A stretch of 64,000 bases of DNA from Deltaproteobacteria bacterium (GTDB lineage: Bacteria > Myxococcota_A > Polyangia > Polyangiales > JADJMO01): contig JACPFM010000195.1 in NCBI GenBank assembly GCA_016182965.1, positions 1-64,000 on the forward strand. Reading direction: 5' to 3'. Positions 24,353 through 33,384 of this stretch are shown one piece after another. Position numbers and translations under genes: made by a program. The stretch's first letter is position 1, and each line of letters begins with the position of its first letter. The notes beneath the pieces are model-generated. The model ran no database searches, had not been told where the DNA came from, and worked only from the letters and a program-made list of their open reading frames with translations.

Positions 24353-25558
24353 ATGAAGGTTCTCGTCGCCGACAAGCTCGAAGACAGTGGTCGCCGTGGC
24401 CTCGCCGAGGCGGGGTTCGAGGTGCTCTACGAGCCGGAGCTCACCGGCGATGGCTTGACCAAGGCCATCGCCGACAGCGGCGCCGAGGTGCTCATCGTCC
24501 GGTCGACCAAGGTCACGCGCGCGATGCTCGAGGGCGGCAAGCTCGCGCTCGTCGTGCGCGCCGGCGCCGGCACCAACACCATCGACGTGAAGGCCGCCTC
24601 CGAGCGCGGCATCCAGGTCGCCAACTGCCCGGGCAAGAACGCGATCGCCGTCGCCGAGCTGGCGTTCGCGTTGATGCTCGCCCTCGATCGGCACGTCGTC
24701 GACGGCGCCGCCGATCTGCGCGACGGCAAGTGGAACAAGAGGGCGTACTCCAAGGCCAAGGGCCTCTTCGGGCGCACCCTCGGCGTGCTCGGCGCCGGCA
24801 ACATCGGCCGCGAGGTCATCGCGCGCGCCAAGGCGTTCGGCATGCCGGTCGTCGTGTGGAGCCACGGGATGACGAACGAAGAGGCCGCGGAGCTCGGCGT
24901 GGTCCGCGTGTCCTCGCCGACCGAGCTCGCCGCGCAGTGCGACGTGCTCACGGTCCACGTCGCGCTCGTGCCCGAGACGCGCGGCCTGATCGGCGACGCG
25001 TTCTTCTCGGCGATGCGCCAGGGCGCGTACTTCATCAACACCTCGCGCGCCGAGGTGATCGACGAGGCGGCGCTCGAGCGCGCGGTCCGCGAGCGCGGCG
25101 TGCGCGCCGGCCTCGACGTGTTCGTCGGCGAGCCGGAGGGGGGCACCGGCAGCGTGAGCGCGAAGATCTTCACGCTCCCCGGCGTGATCGGCTCGCACCA
25201 CATCGGCGCGTCGACCGATCAGGCCCAGGAGGCGACCGCCGCCGAGACGGTGCGCATCGTCCTCTCCTTCCGTGACACCCGCCGCGCGCCGAACGTGGTG
25301 AACCTCGCGAAGAAGTCCAAGGCGACGCACCTCCTGGTCGTGCGCCACTACGACCGCGTCGGCGTCCTCGCGGCGGTGTTCGACATCCTCAAGCGCGCGG
25401 GCGTCAACGTGCAGGAGACCGAGAACATCGTCTTCGAGGGCGGACAGGCCGCGGTCGCGCGCATCCACGTCGACCACGCGGCGGCCGACGCGGACCTCGA
25501 GTCGGTGCGCGCGTCGTCGCCGCACGTCCTCGACGTGGCGATGGTCCCGATCCACTGA
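24353..25558 (+). CDS. serA: D-3-phosphoglycerate dehydrogenase
   Basis: 401 residues. Oxidises 3-phosphoglycerate to 3-phosphohydroxypyruvate with NAD, the first step of serine synthesis. The substrate domain starts MKVLVADKLEDSG. The Rossmann NAD domain has FGRTLGVLGAGNIGREVIAR (GxGxxG). Catalytic residues lie in RGAYFINTSRAEVIDEAAL and PGVIGSHHIGAST. The C-terminal ~80 residues are an ACT domain (YDRVGVLAAVFDILKRAGVN), suggesting serine feedback control. Sits alone, its 3' end meets the element at 25571-25805. Confidence 0.9.
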   Translation: MKVLVADKLEDSGRRGLAEAGFEVLYEPELTGDGLTKAIADSGAEVLIVRSTKVTRAMLEGGKLALVVRAGAGTNTIDVKAASERGIQVANCPGKNAIAVAELAFALMLALDRHVVDGAADLRDGKWNKRAYSKAKGLFGRTLGVLGAGNIGREVIARAKAFGMPVVVWSHGMTNEEAAELGVVRVSSPTELAAQCDVLTVHVALVPETRGLIGDAFFSAMRQGAYFINTSRAEVIDEAALERAVRERGVRAGLDVFVGEPEGGTGSVSAKIFTLPGVIGSHHIGASTDQAQEATAAETVRIVLSFRDTRRAPNVVNLAKKSKATHLLVVRHYDRVGVLAAVFDILKRAGVNVQETENIVFEGGQAAVARIHVDHAAADADLESVRASSPHVLDVAMVPIH

Positions 25559-25570
25559 GGACCTGTCGAA

Positions 25571-25805
25571 CCCCCGGACTGAAGTCCGGGGCACCGACTG
25601 CACCTCAAGTCCTTCGGACTTCACCGGCTCGCCAGGCTGGCTCGGGGCTGTCGCCGCATGGACGTCCAGCGGCGAACGGGCCTGAGAAACCCGGGTGCCG
25701 GCGACTTCAGTGGGCCCGTCGACCGCGTCACTTCCTCGACAGAGAGCAGCTCGTAGCCCGGAGGGCTTCGCCCGGCTGTCGGTGCCCCGGACTTCAGTCC
25801 GGGGG
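25571..25805. mobile_element. 235-bp element with perfect 28-bp terminal inverted repeats (MITE-like)
   Basis: Ends 25571-25598 and 25778-25805 are exact reverse complements over 28 bp. Each end is itself a hairpin (CCGGACTGAAGTCCGG). Inside are further hairpins, AAGTCC-TTC-GGACTT at 25607-25621 and a GCCCGGAGGGCTTCGCCCGG segment near 25757. No ORF that could be a transposase. It fills the gap between the convergent 3' ends of serA and the RND pump gene. It may be a non-autonomous repeat or a folded bidirectional terminator. Confidence 0.65.
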
Positions 25806-25831
25806 ACCTGACAGCTCTCGAGCACCCGCGT

Positions 25832-28800
25832 TCAGCGCGCCGTCTTGCGCCGCGCCAGCGCGTAGATCGAAGGCAAGAGCGCGAGCGTCAGCACCGTCGC
25901 GGTCACGAGGCCGCCGATCACCACCGTCGCCAACGGGCGCTGGACCTCGGCGCCGGTGCCGGTGGCGAGCGCCATCGGGACGAACCCGAGCGACGCCACG
26001 ACCGCGGTGGTCAGCACGGGCCGCAGCCGATCGTGCGCGGCGCGCCGCGCGGCCTCGACCGGATCGAGGCCCTCGGCCTCCCAGCGGCGGAGCGAAGTGA
26101 GCAGGACCACGCCGTTGAGCGTGGCCACGCCGAAGAGCGCGATGAAGCCGACCGCCGCGGAGATCGACATCGGCAGGCCGCGCCCGGCGAGCGCCAGCAC
26201 GCCCCCGCTCGCGGCGACCGGCACGTTGAGGAAGATGATCACCGCGGGCAGGAAGTCTTTGAACGACAGATAGAGGAGGAAGAAGATGCCGACGAGCGTC
26301 GCGGGGACGATGATCGCGAGGCGCGCGGCGGCGTGGGTGAGGTTCTCGTACTGACCCGAGACGCTGAAGTGATAGCCGGTCGGCAGCGGGATGCCCGCGA
26401 GGCGTCGATTGAGCTCGCCGACGAACGTCGCGAGATCGCGCCCGCGCACGTTGCACTCGACGAGCACGCGGCGGCGCGCGCGCTCGCGGCTGATCTGGGC
26501 GGGGCCCTCGCCGACCGAGACGTCGGCCACGTCGCCGACGCGGATGACGCCCGCGCCCGACACCGCGAGCGGCAGCGCGGCGAGCGCCTCCTCGTTGGGC
26601 GCCGGCGGCGCGTCGACGCGCACCGCGACGTCGAAGCGGCGCTCGCCCTCGACGAGCTTGCCCACCATGCGCCCCGCGCGCAGCGCCTCGATGGCCGCGA
26701 GGACCTCCTCGGTGCGCACGCCGAGGCGGCCCATCTTCGCGGTGTTCGGGCGAATGGTGGCCACGGCGAGGCCGGCGGTCGGCTCGGCGCGGACGTCGGC
26801 CGCGCCTGGGATGGTCGAGAGCATGCGCTGCACCTCGCGCGCGATGCGGGTGAGCTCGCCGAGATCGTCGCCGTGCACCTTCACGCCGACGTCGCTCTTC
26901 ATGCCGCCGAGCAGCTCGTTGAAGCGCATCTCGATCGGCTGGGTGAAGCCGATGGCCGTGCCCGGGAGCGCCTTGTGCAGCTCGGTCGAAAAGATCCCGA
27001 CCAGCGCCTCGCGATTGTCGGCCGTGGTCCACTCCGCGCGCGGCTTCAAGATGACGAAGACGTCGCTCTGCTCGATGCCCATGATGTCGGTGGCGACGTC
27101 GGGGCTGCCGGTGCGCGAGACCACGCGCCTGACCTCGGGGAACTTCCTCAGCGCGCGCTCGATCGCGCTCGTGCCCTCGACGGCCTCGGTCAACGAGACG
27201 CTCGGCGGTCGGGTGAGCTGGATCGCGAGGTCGCCCTCCTCGAGCCTCGGCACGAACTCCGCGCCGCGGCCCATCCCCGCGAGGACGCCGGCGAGGACCA
27301 GGAGGAGCGCGAGCAGCGCCGAGAGCGCCGGGCGACGCAGGAACAGCTCGAGCACTGGCGCGTACGCGCGCCGGATCAGGCGCATGACCAGGACGTCGCC
27401 CTCGTGCGCCTTGCGAACAACCAGCGAGGCGAGCACCGGGATCCAGGTGAAGGCGAGCACCAGCGCCGTGCCGAGCGCGAAGAGCACCGTCCAGGCCATC
27501 GGCCGGAACATCTTCCCCTCGTACCCCTCGAGCAGGAGCACCGGCGTGTAGACCACCGCGATGATGAAGACGCCGAAGGCGATCGGTCCGCCGAAGGCGA
27601 TCGCCTCCTTGGCCAGCGCCTCGCGCGCGCTGAGCTTGTGGGCCGCCATCGCCGCCAGCGCGCCTTCGACGACGACGACCGCGCCGTCGACCACCAGGCC
27701 GAAGTCGATCGCGCCGAGGCTCATCAGGTTGCCGCTCATCCCGAGCATGCCCATGAGCGCGAAGGCGCCGAGCATCGACAAGGGGATGGCCGTGGCCACC
27801 ACCAGCCCGGCGGCGACGTCGCCGAGGAAGACCAGCAGCACCACGATCACGATCAGCCCGCCCTCGAGCAGCGAACGCTTCACGGTCGAGAGGACGCGGT
27901 CGACCAGGTGCGCGCGATCGTAGAACGGCTCGACCGCGATGCCGGCCGGGAGGCGCCGCTTGACCTCGTCGAGGCGCGTGCGGATGCGCTCGGTGGCCTC
28001 GTGCGCGTTGCCGCCGGCGACGAGCTGGATCATGCCGTAGACGGTCTCGCCCGTGCCGTCGGCGGTCGCGGCGGCGACGCGGAAGGCGACGCCGTCCTTG
28101 ACGGTGGCGACGTCGCGGACGCGGACGGGGACACCCGACGGACGGGTGGCGATGACCTGGCCGGCGACGTCTTCGGCGGTGCGGTATTGGCCGTCGAGGC
28201 GAACGAGCACCTGCTCGCCGCCGCGCTCGAGCGCGCCGGCGCCGGCGTTGTTGCCCGCGCCGAGGAGCGTCTCCTCGACCTCTGCCTGCGTCACGCCGAG
28301 CGCCTGCATGTCCGGAAGCCGCAGGCGCACCTCGATCTGCCGCGTGTCGCCGCCCCACCCGTTGACCTCGACGACGCCCGGCACCGAGCGCATCGGGTAG
28401 GCGATCTCCCAGTCGAACATCGTGCGGATCTCGGCCGCGGTGTGCCCGGGCCAGCGCACGGTGAAGTGGTAGATCTCGCCGAGGCCGGTGGTGAGCGGGC
28501 CGAGCTCGGGCCTTCCGGCGGCCGCCGGGATGGCGTCGCGCGCGCTCGGCAGGCGCTGCGACACCAGCGTGCGGGCGTCGGCGAGCAGGACGTCGTCGTG
28601 GAACACCACGGTGACCGCCGACACCGAGGAGCGGCTGATGGAGCGGATCATCTGCACGCCCGGGATGCCGGTCATCGACAGCTCGACCGGCCGTGTCACC
28701 AGCTGTTCGACCTCCAGCGGCGCGAGCCCGGGCGCGTTGGTGAGGATCTGCACCTGGATGTTGGTGACGTCGGGCACCGCGTCGACCGGCAGCGCCATCC

Positions 28801-28891
28801 AGGAGCGGACGCCGACGACGGTCAGCAGCACCACGAGCGCCGCCACCACCACGCGGTTGCGCAGCGACCAGCCGACGAGCGCGCCGATCAT
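25832..28891 (-). CDS. RND heavy-metal efflux pump (CzcA/CusA family)
   Basis: 1019 residues from ATG 28891. The inner-membrane proton/metal antiporter of a tripartite pump. Begins NRVVVAALVVLLTVVGVRSW (TM1), followed by DAVPDVTNIQVQILTNAPGL. TM4 carries GAIDFGLVVDGAVVVVEGA, with the Asp/Glu relay typical of the metal (HME-RND) branch. The second half repeats the layout (VLALAGRGLPMSISAAVGF, ATLNGVVLL). The family normally has 12 TM helices and about 1020-1060 residues, so it is complete. Metal specificity cannot be told. The start overlaps the stop of the fusion-protein gene by 4 bp. Confidence 0.9.
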   Translation of the reverse strand: MIGALVGWSLRNRVVVAALVVLLTVVGVRSWMALPVDAVPDVTNIQVQILTNAPGLAPLEVEQLVTRPVELSMTGIPGVQMIRSISRSSVSAVTVVFHDDVLLADARTLVSQRLPSARDAIPAAAGRPELGPLTTGLGEIYHFTVRWPGHTAAEIRTMFDWEIAYPMRSVPGVVEVNGWGGDTRQIEVRLRLPDMQALGVTQAEVEETLLGAGNNAGAGALERGGEQVLVRLDGQYRTAEDVAGQVIATRPSGVPVRVRDVATVKDGVAFRVAAATADGTGETVYGMIQLVAGGNAHEATERIRTRLDEVKRRLPAGIAVEPFYDRAHLVDRVLSTVKRSLLEGGLIVIVVLLVFLGDVAAGLVVATAIPLSMLGAFALMGMLGMSGNLMSLGAIDFGLVVDGAVVVVEGALAAMAAHKLSAREALAKEAIAFGGPIAFGVFIIAVVYTPVLLLEGYEGKMFRPMAWTVLFALGTALVLAFTWIPVLASLVVRKAHEGDVLVMRLIRRAYAPVLELFLRRPALSALLALLLVLAGVLAGMGRGAEFVPRLEEGDLAIQLTRPPSVSLTEAVEGTSAIERALRKFPEVRRVVSRTGSPDVATDIMGIEQSDVFVILKPRAEWTTADNREALVGIFSTELHKALPGTAIGFTQPIEMRFNELLGGMKSDVGVKVHGDDLGELTRIAREVQRMLSTIPGAADVRAEPTAGLAVATIRPNTAKMGRLGVRTEEVLAAIEALRAGRMVGKLVEGERRFDVAVRVDAPPAPNEEALAALPLAVSGAGVIRVGDVADVSVGEGPAQISRERARRRVLVECNVRGRDLATFVGELNRRLAGIPLPTGYHFSVSGQYENLTHAAARLAIIVPATLVGIFFLLYLSFKDFLPAVIIFLNVPVAASGGVLALAGRGLPMSISAAVGFIALFGVATLNGVVLLTSLRRWEAEGLDPVEAARRAAHDRLRPVLTTAVVASLGFVPMALATGTGAEVQRPLATVVIGGLVTATVLTLALLPSIYALARRKTAR

Positions 28892-30042
28892 TCGCCTTCG
28901 AGCTCCGACCGGAGGAGCTCCCCTTTGAGGAGGATGGCGCCGCGGACCACGACGACTTCGCCCTCGCGCAGGCCGTCTTCCACGATCGCGTCGAGCCCGG
29001 TGATGCCGCCGACGCGCACCGGCCGCGCGACGTAGCCGCCCTCCTTGGCGACGAAGACGACCTTGGCGCCGTGCACCTCCACCACCGACTCGCGCGGGAC
29101 GACGATCTCGGCCTTGGCCGCGCCCTCGGTGGTCGGGAGCGCCACGTCGACGAAGCCGCCGGGGACGAGCATCGCGCACGGCGCGGTGGGCGCGAAGCGG
29201 AGCGCGCGCGTGCGGGTCGCCTCGTCGACGACGCCCACGTCGGACACCGACCTGGCCTCGCAGCCGGCGTCGTCCGGCCGACCGCGCCCGAAGAGACGCG
29301 CGAGGGTGCCCACCGGCGGCAACGGGACGGTCTCGGGCACGCGCGCTACGACGTGGAGATCGCTCGGCGCGACGATCTCGAAGAGGCTCTTCTCCGGCGA
29401 CACCGGCGCGCCGAGGACGGCGTCGCGCTTGGACACCGTCCCCTCGATCGGCGCGCGCACCGCGAGGCGGGCGCCGACCGCGCCGGACGCGGGCTCGCTG
29501 CCGCCGAGCGTGAAGAGGTAGGTCCGCGCCGCGGCCAGATCGGCCTGGGCCACGAGGCTCTCGGCGCGCGCCTCGTCGAGGGCGTTCTTGCTCGTGGCGT
29601 TCTGCTTCTCGAGTTCGAGCTGCCGCTGCAGCTTGTTCCCGGCTGCGGACACGCGCGCGCGCGCGCGGAGGACGTCGGCGACCGCGCGGCCGAGCTCCGG
29701 CGCGTCGATCCACGCGAGCACCGCGCCCTTGCTCACGTGATCGCCGAGCGCCACCTCGATCGAGGACACGCGGCCGCTGACGAGCGCGCCGGCCTCGGCG
29801 CGGCCCTTCTCGGAGGTGCGCACCTCGCCGGGGACGCGGCGCTCGCCGCGCGGGACGCGGCGCTCGACCTTCCCCACGACGACGCGGCCGGAGGCGATCA
29901 GCGCCTGATCGACCTTCAGCGTGTTGACCTCGGCGGACGCGCTCGCCGCGGGCGCGGGGCCGCCGCCGGCGGGCGCCTCCTGCTTCTTCGGGCACGCGAC
30001 GGTGAGCAGCGCCGCCGCGAGCGGGACGACGAGACGCCTCAT
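28888..30042 (-). CDS. RND efflux periplasmic adaptor (membrane fusion protein)
   Basis: 384 residues. Lipoprotein signal LVVPLAAALLTVACPKK. The lipoyl half-motifs AGALVSGRVSSIEVALGDHV and RLAVRAPIEGTVSKRDAVLG flank a coiled-coil hairpin (RARVSAAGNKLQRQLELEKQ). The C-terminal barrel and membrane-proximal strands follow. It links the pump (25832) to the outer-membrane channel (30039). Overlaps both neighbours by 4 bp, so one operon. No Met- or His-rich metal-binding tail. Confidence 0.85.
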   Translation of the reverse strand: MRRLVVPLAAALLTVACPKKQEAPAGGGPAPAASASAEVNTLKVDQALIASGRVVVGKVERRVPRGERRVPGEVRTSEKGRAEAGALVSGRVSSIEVALGDHVSKGAVLAWIDAPELGRAVADVLRARARVSAAGNKLQRQLELEKQNATSKNALDEARAESLVAQADLAAARTYLFTLGGSEPASGAVGARLAVRAPIEGTVSKRDAVLGAPVSPEKSLFEIVAPSDLHVVARVPETVPLPPVGTLARLFGRGRPDDAGCEARSVSDVGVVDEATRTRALRFAPTAPCAMLVPGGFVDVALPTTEGAAKAEIVVPRESVVEVHGAKVVFVAKEGGYVARPVRVGGITGLDAIVEDGLREGEVVVVRGAILLKGELLRSELEGE

Positions 30043-31310
30043 GACGGCGCCTTGCCGAGGAGGTGGAGCACCGCGAAATCGGCGCGGTGCACGGCGCCGC
30101 ACGCGCGGACCACCTGCTCCTCGACGGTGAACAGCCGCTGACGCGTGAGCAGCACGGCGGTGAGGTCCTGCGTGCCGGTCTCGTACTGCACGTGCGCGAG
30201 CCGCACCGCCTCGCGCAGCGGCTCGAGCGCGTCGTCGAGCAGCTTCTTGCGCACCTCGCGCGTGTGGATGCGATCGTGCAGCGCGATGGCCACGAGCTTG
30301 CGCACGATCAGGCGCGCGCGCTCGACGTCGGCCGTCGCCTCGGCGGCGGCGATCTTCGCCCGCGCGGTGTCGAAGCGCGCCGGGTCGACGATCGGCAGGG
30401 GGATCGACACCATGCCGAGCACGGACTGCTCGCCGAACCCCTCGCGCGCGTACTGTGCGCCGAAGCCGATCGTCTGTCCCCAGCTCGCGCGCACGAGCGA
30501 CACGTCGGCGGCGGCGAGCGCGGAGCGCGCCTTCACCGACGCGATGATCGGAGCGCTCGTCTCGGCCTCGGCGTACACCGCCTTCTCGTCGATCGGCGCG
30601 TCGTTCGTCTTGCAGAGCTCGCCGACGGGATCGATCGCCTCGTCGACGGGCGCGCCGATGGCGAGCCGCAGCTCCGCGTAGCTGTCGATGACGCCGCCCT
30701 CGGCGTCGAGGGTCGCGGCGCCCGCCGCGCCGTAGTCGCCGCGCGCGAGCATCAGCTCGCTGGGAAGCCCGACGCCGGCCTTCACGCGCTTGGACGCGAT
30801 TCCGACGATGCCCTCCATGCCCTTCTCGCCGCGCGTGCGGACGGCGAGGACCTCCTTGGCCTCGAGCGCGTGCGACCACGCCACCGCGGCTGCGAACCCA
30901 CCGTCGATGCGAGCCCTCGCGAGCTCGGTGCTCGTCGCCACGACCAGGGCGTCGCCGACCTTCGAGCGCGCCGACGCGAGCGGTCGCAGCGGGATGTCGA
31001 GGAACGCGGTCACCGAGTAATCGAGGCCGCTGCCGAGGCTGCCGTAGCGCGGCCCGGCTGCGAAGGTGACGCGCGGGGGAAGCGACAGCCCGGTGGCCAT
31101 CTGCGGCACGCTCGAGGCGGCGTTCGCCGCCGCGCTCGCCACCGCGACGTTGGGCCCGCGCGCGGCGCCCTCGCTCCACGCGATCGCTCGCGAGATCGGG
31201 CGCGAGATCGAGCGCACCGCCACCATCTCGTCTTGCGCGCGCGCCTGCGGCGAGACCGACGCGCACGCGACCGCGGCGGCGAAGGGCGCAACCCAGGGGC
31301 GCAGGACCAT
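30039..31310 (-). CDS. Outer-membrane efflux channel (TolC/CzcC-like)
   Basis: 423 residues. Signal peptide AAAVACASVSPQARA. Helical barrel repeats of outer-membrane factors appear as paired segments: LARARIDGGFAAAVAW, LEAKEVLAVRTRGEKG and ARLIVRKLVAIALHD, ending VQYETGTQDLTAVLLTRQRL. First gene of the tripartite operon, read away from the divergent kinase gene. Shares the 98-bp gap 31311-31408, where the ACAAATGTCC sequence could be a regulator site. Confidence 0.8.
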   Translation of the reverse strand: MVLRPWVAPFAAAVACASVSPQARAQDEMVAVRSISRPISRAIAWSEGAARGPNVAVASAAANAASSVPQMATGLSLPPRVTFAAGPRYGSLGSGLDYSVTAFLDIPLRPLASARSKVGDALVVATSTELARARIDGGFAAAVAWSHALEAKEVLAVRTRGEKGMEGIVGIASKRVKAGVGLPSELMLARGDYGAAGAATLDAEGGVIDSYAELRLAIGAPVDEAIDPVGELCKTNDAPIDEKAVYAEAETSAPIIASVKARSALAAADVSLVRASWGQTIGFGAQYAREGFGEQSVLGMVSIPLPIVDPARFDTARAKIAAAEATADVERARLIVRKLVAIALHDRIHTREVRKKLLDDALEPLREAVRLAHVQYETGTQDLTAVLLTRQRLFTVEEQVVRACGAVHRADFAVLHLLGKAPS

Positions 31311-31408
31311 CGCCGGGATCGTGGAGCACGGCGCGTTCCGCCGCCCTCCGACAAATGTCCTAGCGCCCGCCCGTCGGTCTCGTCCCCCCGCGGTGGTAGC
31401 GTGCCGCC

Positions 31409-32374
31409 ATGGACGGGGCTCCGCGCGCGACCGCTGGAAGGCGACTGCCCGCCGGCCCGGGCGTGTACCTGCTGGCCGGCGTCGCGGTGGGCGCGATCTA
31501 CGCGGCGCTCAACACCGTGTTCGATCGGTGGGACCGCAGCCGCCACGCCGTCGCCGGTGTCTTCTCGCTCCACTCGTTCGTCGATCAGGTGCTGCCGATC
31601 GTCACCGGCGCGCTGCTCGGCCTCGCGGTGTTCCTCTGGCAGGCGCGCTCGCGCGCGGCCGACCGCGAGGCGATGCGCGCCGAAGAGCTCGCGACCCGTC
31701 TGCGCAGCATCGAGCGCGAGCAGGCGGTGTGGCTGGTCACGAGCGCCGCGCTGCACGACGTCCTCAATCCGCTGCACGCGCTCGGGCTCCTGCTCGACGA
31801 GCTCGGCGAGATCCCCGAGGGCGACGCGGCGCGCGAGCGGCTGGTCGAGCGCGCGCGGGTGCAGGTCGAGCGCGTCCGCACCTCGATCGGATCGATGCGT
31901 CAGCTGGCCGACGCGGCGCGCCGGGAGCCGGTCCCGTTCGCGCTCGGCGACCTCATCCGCGACGTGGTCGGCGCGCACGAGGCGCGGGCGCGCGGGCAGG
32001 GGGTCACGGTGACCACTCGCTTCGAGGACGTGCGCGTGCGCGCCGATCCGATGCACGTGCGCATCGTCGTCGACGCGGTCTTCACCAACGCGCTCGACGC
32101 GCTGCGCGGCCGCGGCGGCCGCGTGGACCTCGAGCTGCGCGCCGCGCCCGAGGGGGCGATCCTCCGCGTCTCGGACGACGGCGCGGGCATCGATCCGGAG
32201 CTCCGCGCGCGCATCTTCGAGCCGCTCGCGACGACGAAGTCGGCGGGGCTCGGCCTCGGCCTGTCGATCGCGCGCGCGTTGACCCGCGCCATGCAGGGCG
32301 AGCTCGAGATCGTCGAGCGCGAAGGCTTCGTGACGACGTTCCAGGTCCGACTGCCGAGGGAGCTCGATGCGTAG
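31409..32374 (+). CDS. Sensor histidine kinase
   Basis: 321 residues. Two TM helices (GVYLLAGVAVGAIYAALNTV, VLPIVTGALLGLAVFLWQA) with a very short loop between, so sensing is probably within the membrane. Linker coiled coil, then the phosphoacceptor box SAALHDVLNPLHALGLLLDE (His in HDxxNP). The ATP-binding domain has NALDALRG (N box), VSDDGAGIDPELR (G1) and AGLGLGLSIARALT (G2). Divergent from the efflux operon and overlapping the regulator gene by 8 bp, so likely its cognate control system. Confidence 0.85.
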   Translation: MDGAPRATAGRRLPAGPGVYLLAGVAVGAIYAALNTVFDRWDRSRHAVAGVFSLHSFVDQVLPIVTGALLGLAVFLWQARSRAADREAMRAEELATRLRSIEREQAVWLVTSAALHDVLNPLHALGLLLDELGEIPEGDAARERLVERARVQVERVRTSIGSMRQLADAARREPVPFALGDLIRDVVGAHEARARGQGVTVTTRFEDVRVRADPMHVRIVVDAVFTNALDALRGRGGRVDLELRAAPEGAILRVSDDGAGIDPELRARIFEPLATTKSAGLGLGLSIARALTRAMQGELEIVEREGFVTTFQVRLPRELDA

Positions 32375-32954
32375 AATCGTGCTGGTCGAGGACGAGGCCG
32401 ACGCCCGCGCGTCACTCGAGCGGGGGCTGCGCCGCGTCGGCTTCGAGTGCGCCGCCGCGGGAGACGCGGCCGAGGCGCTGCGGCTCGCGCGCGCGTCGTT
32501 CTTCGACGCGGCGGTGGTCGACGTCGTGCTCGGCGACGACCCGCGCGGCGGCCTCGATCTGCTCCCGCGGCTCGCCGCGCTTCCCCATCGGCCGCCGGTG
32601 GTGGTGATCACGGCCTACGCCGATCTCGGGAAGGTGAAGGAGGCGTTGAACGCCGGCGCCGAGTACCTGCTCGAGAAGCCGTTCTCGGTCGCCGAGCTGG
32701 TGACGGTCCTCGAGCGCGTGCTCCGCAACGCCGACAGCTCGAGTCACTTCGTCGATCGTGCGCTTTCGCGCGCAGGGCTGACCGACAAGGAGCTCGCGAT
32801 CGCGCGGCTGGTCCTCAAGGGCCTGCCGAGCGAGGAGATCGCCCGCGTCGAGGGCAACAGCGACAAGACGATCCGTCAGCACATCACGCACATCTACGCG
32901 AAGTGCGGCGTCGCGAGCCGCGCGGAGTTCTTCCACTTCGTCTTCCCGTCCTGA
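32367..32954 (+). CDS. Response regulator, REC plus helix-turn-helix
   Basis: 195 residues. Receiver domain ~1-115: IVLVEDEADA (acidic pocket), the phosphorylatable Asp in AAVVDVVLGDD, Thr in VVVITAYADL and Lys in YLLEKPFSVAEL. The C-terminal ~60 form a LuxR/FixJ-type HTH: LTDKELAIARLVLKGLPSEE, then SDKTIRQHITHIYAKCGVAS. Transcription factor paired with the kinase at 31409. An operator in 31311-31408 is expected. Confidence 0.85.
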   Translation: MRRIVLVEDEADARASLERGLRRVGFECAAAGDAAEALRLARASFFDAAVVDVVLGDDPRGGLDLLPRLAALPHRPPVVVITAYADLGKVKEALNAGAEYLLEKPFSVAELVTVLERVLRNADSSSHFVDRALSRAGLTDKELAIARLVLKGLPSEEIARVEGNSDKTIRQHITHIYAKCGVASRAEFFHFVFPS

Positions 32955-33035
32955 TCGTCGCACGTCTTCGCGGTCGCCGGCGCCGCGTGCGCCACGCCGT
33001 TCTTCCTGCGCGCGGTCGGCTCCGGCTGGCGCGGG

Positions 33036-33344
33036 ATGATCGCGACCTCGGCGATCGCCGCGTTCCTCGTCGGCGGCCTCGCCTTTCGACTGCTCGCCGA
33101 TCGCGTGCGCGGCTGGGCTTTGGGCGCGCTCGTCGGCGTCGCGTCGCACCCGGTGGCGTGGTGGCTGTTCATCGTCGCGCAGTGGGCCGGCGGCGCCCGT
33201 TCGTCTCTCGGCGAGCGGACCGTCGGACCGATCGACGGGATCGTCGGCGCGCTCGTCATGTCGGCATGGAGCCTCGTGCTCGCCGGTTGGCTGACGGTGC
33301 CGGTCGCGGTCGCCATCGGCGCGCTGCTCGGGAGAAGGCGCTGA
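33036..33344 (+). CDS. Small membrane protein, 5' end uncertain
   Basis: 102 residues with about three hydrophobic helices (ATSAIAAFLVGGLAFRLLA, VASHPVAWWLFIVAQWAG, WSLVLAGWLTVPVAVAIGAL). The same frame continues upstream directly from the response regulator's stop (32952-32954) and reads HVFAVAGAACATPFFLRAV, another TM-like helix, with no start codon before 33036. Thus the annotated start may be wrong or the gene is 5'-truncated. Family not recognised. Confidence 0.5.
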   Translation: MIATSAIAAFLVGGLAFRLLADRVRGWALGALVGVASHPVAWWLFIVAQWAGGARSSLGERTVGPIDGIVGALVMSAWSLVLAGWLTVPVAVAIGALLGRRR

Positions 33345-33384
33345 CGCACGAGCCGATGGGCTCGGCTACCGGGCGCGTGCTACC

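Noticed and set aside
26033..29035. A 1000-codon plus-strand frame opposite the RND pump
   Set aside because: His/Arg/Asp-rich text typical of the antisense of a GC-rich gene; the minus-strand pump is a clear family match.
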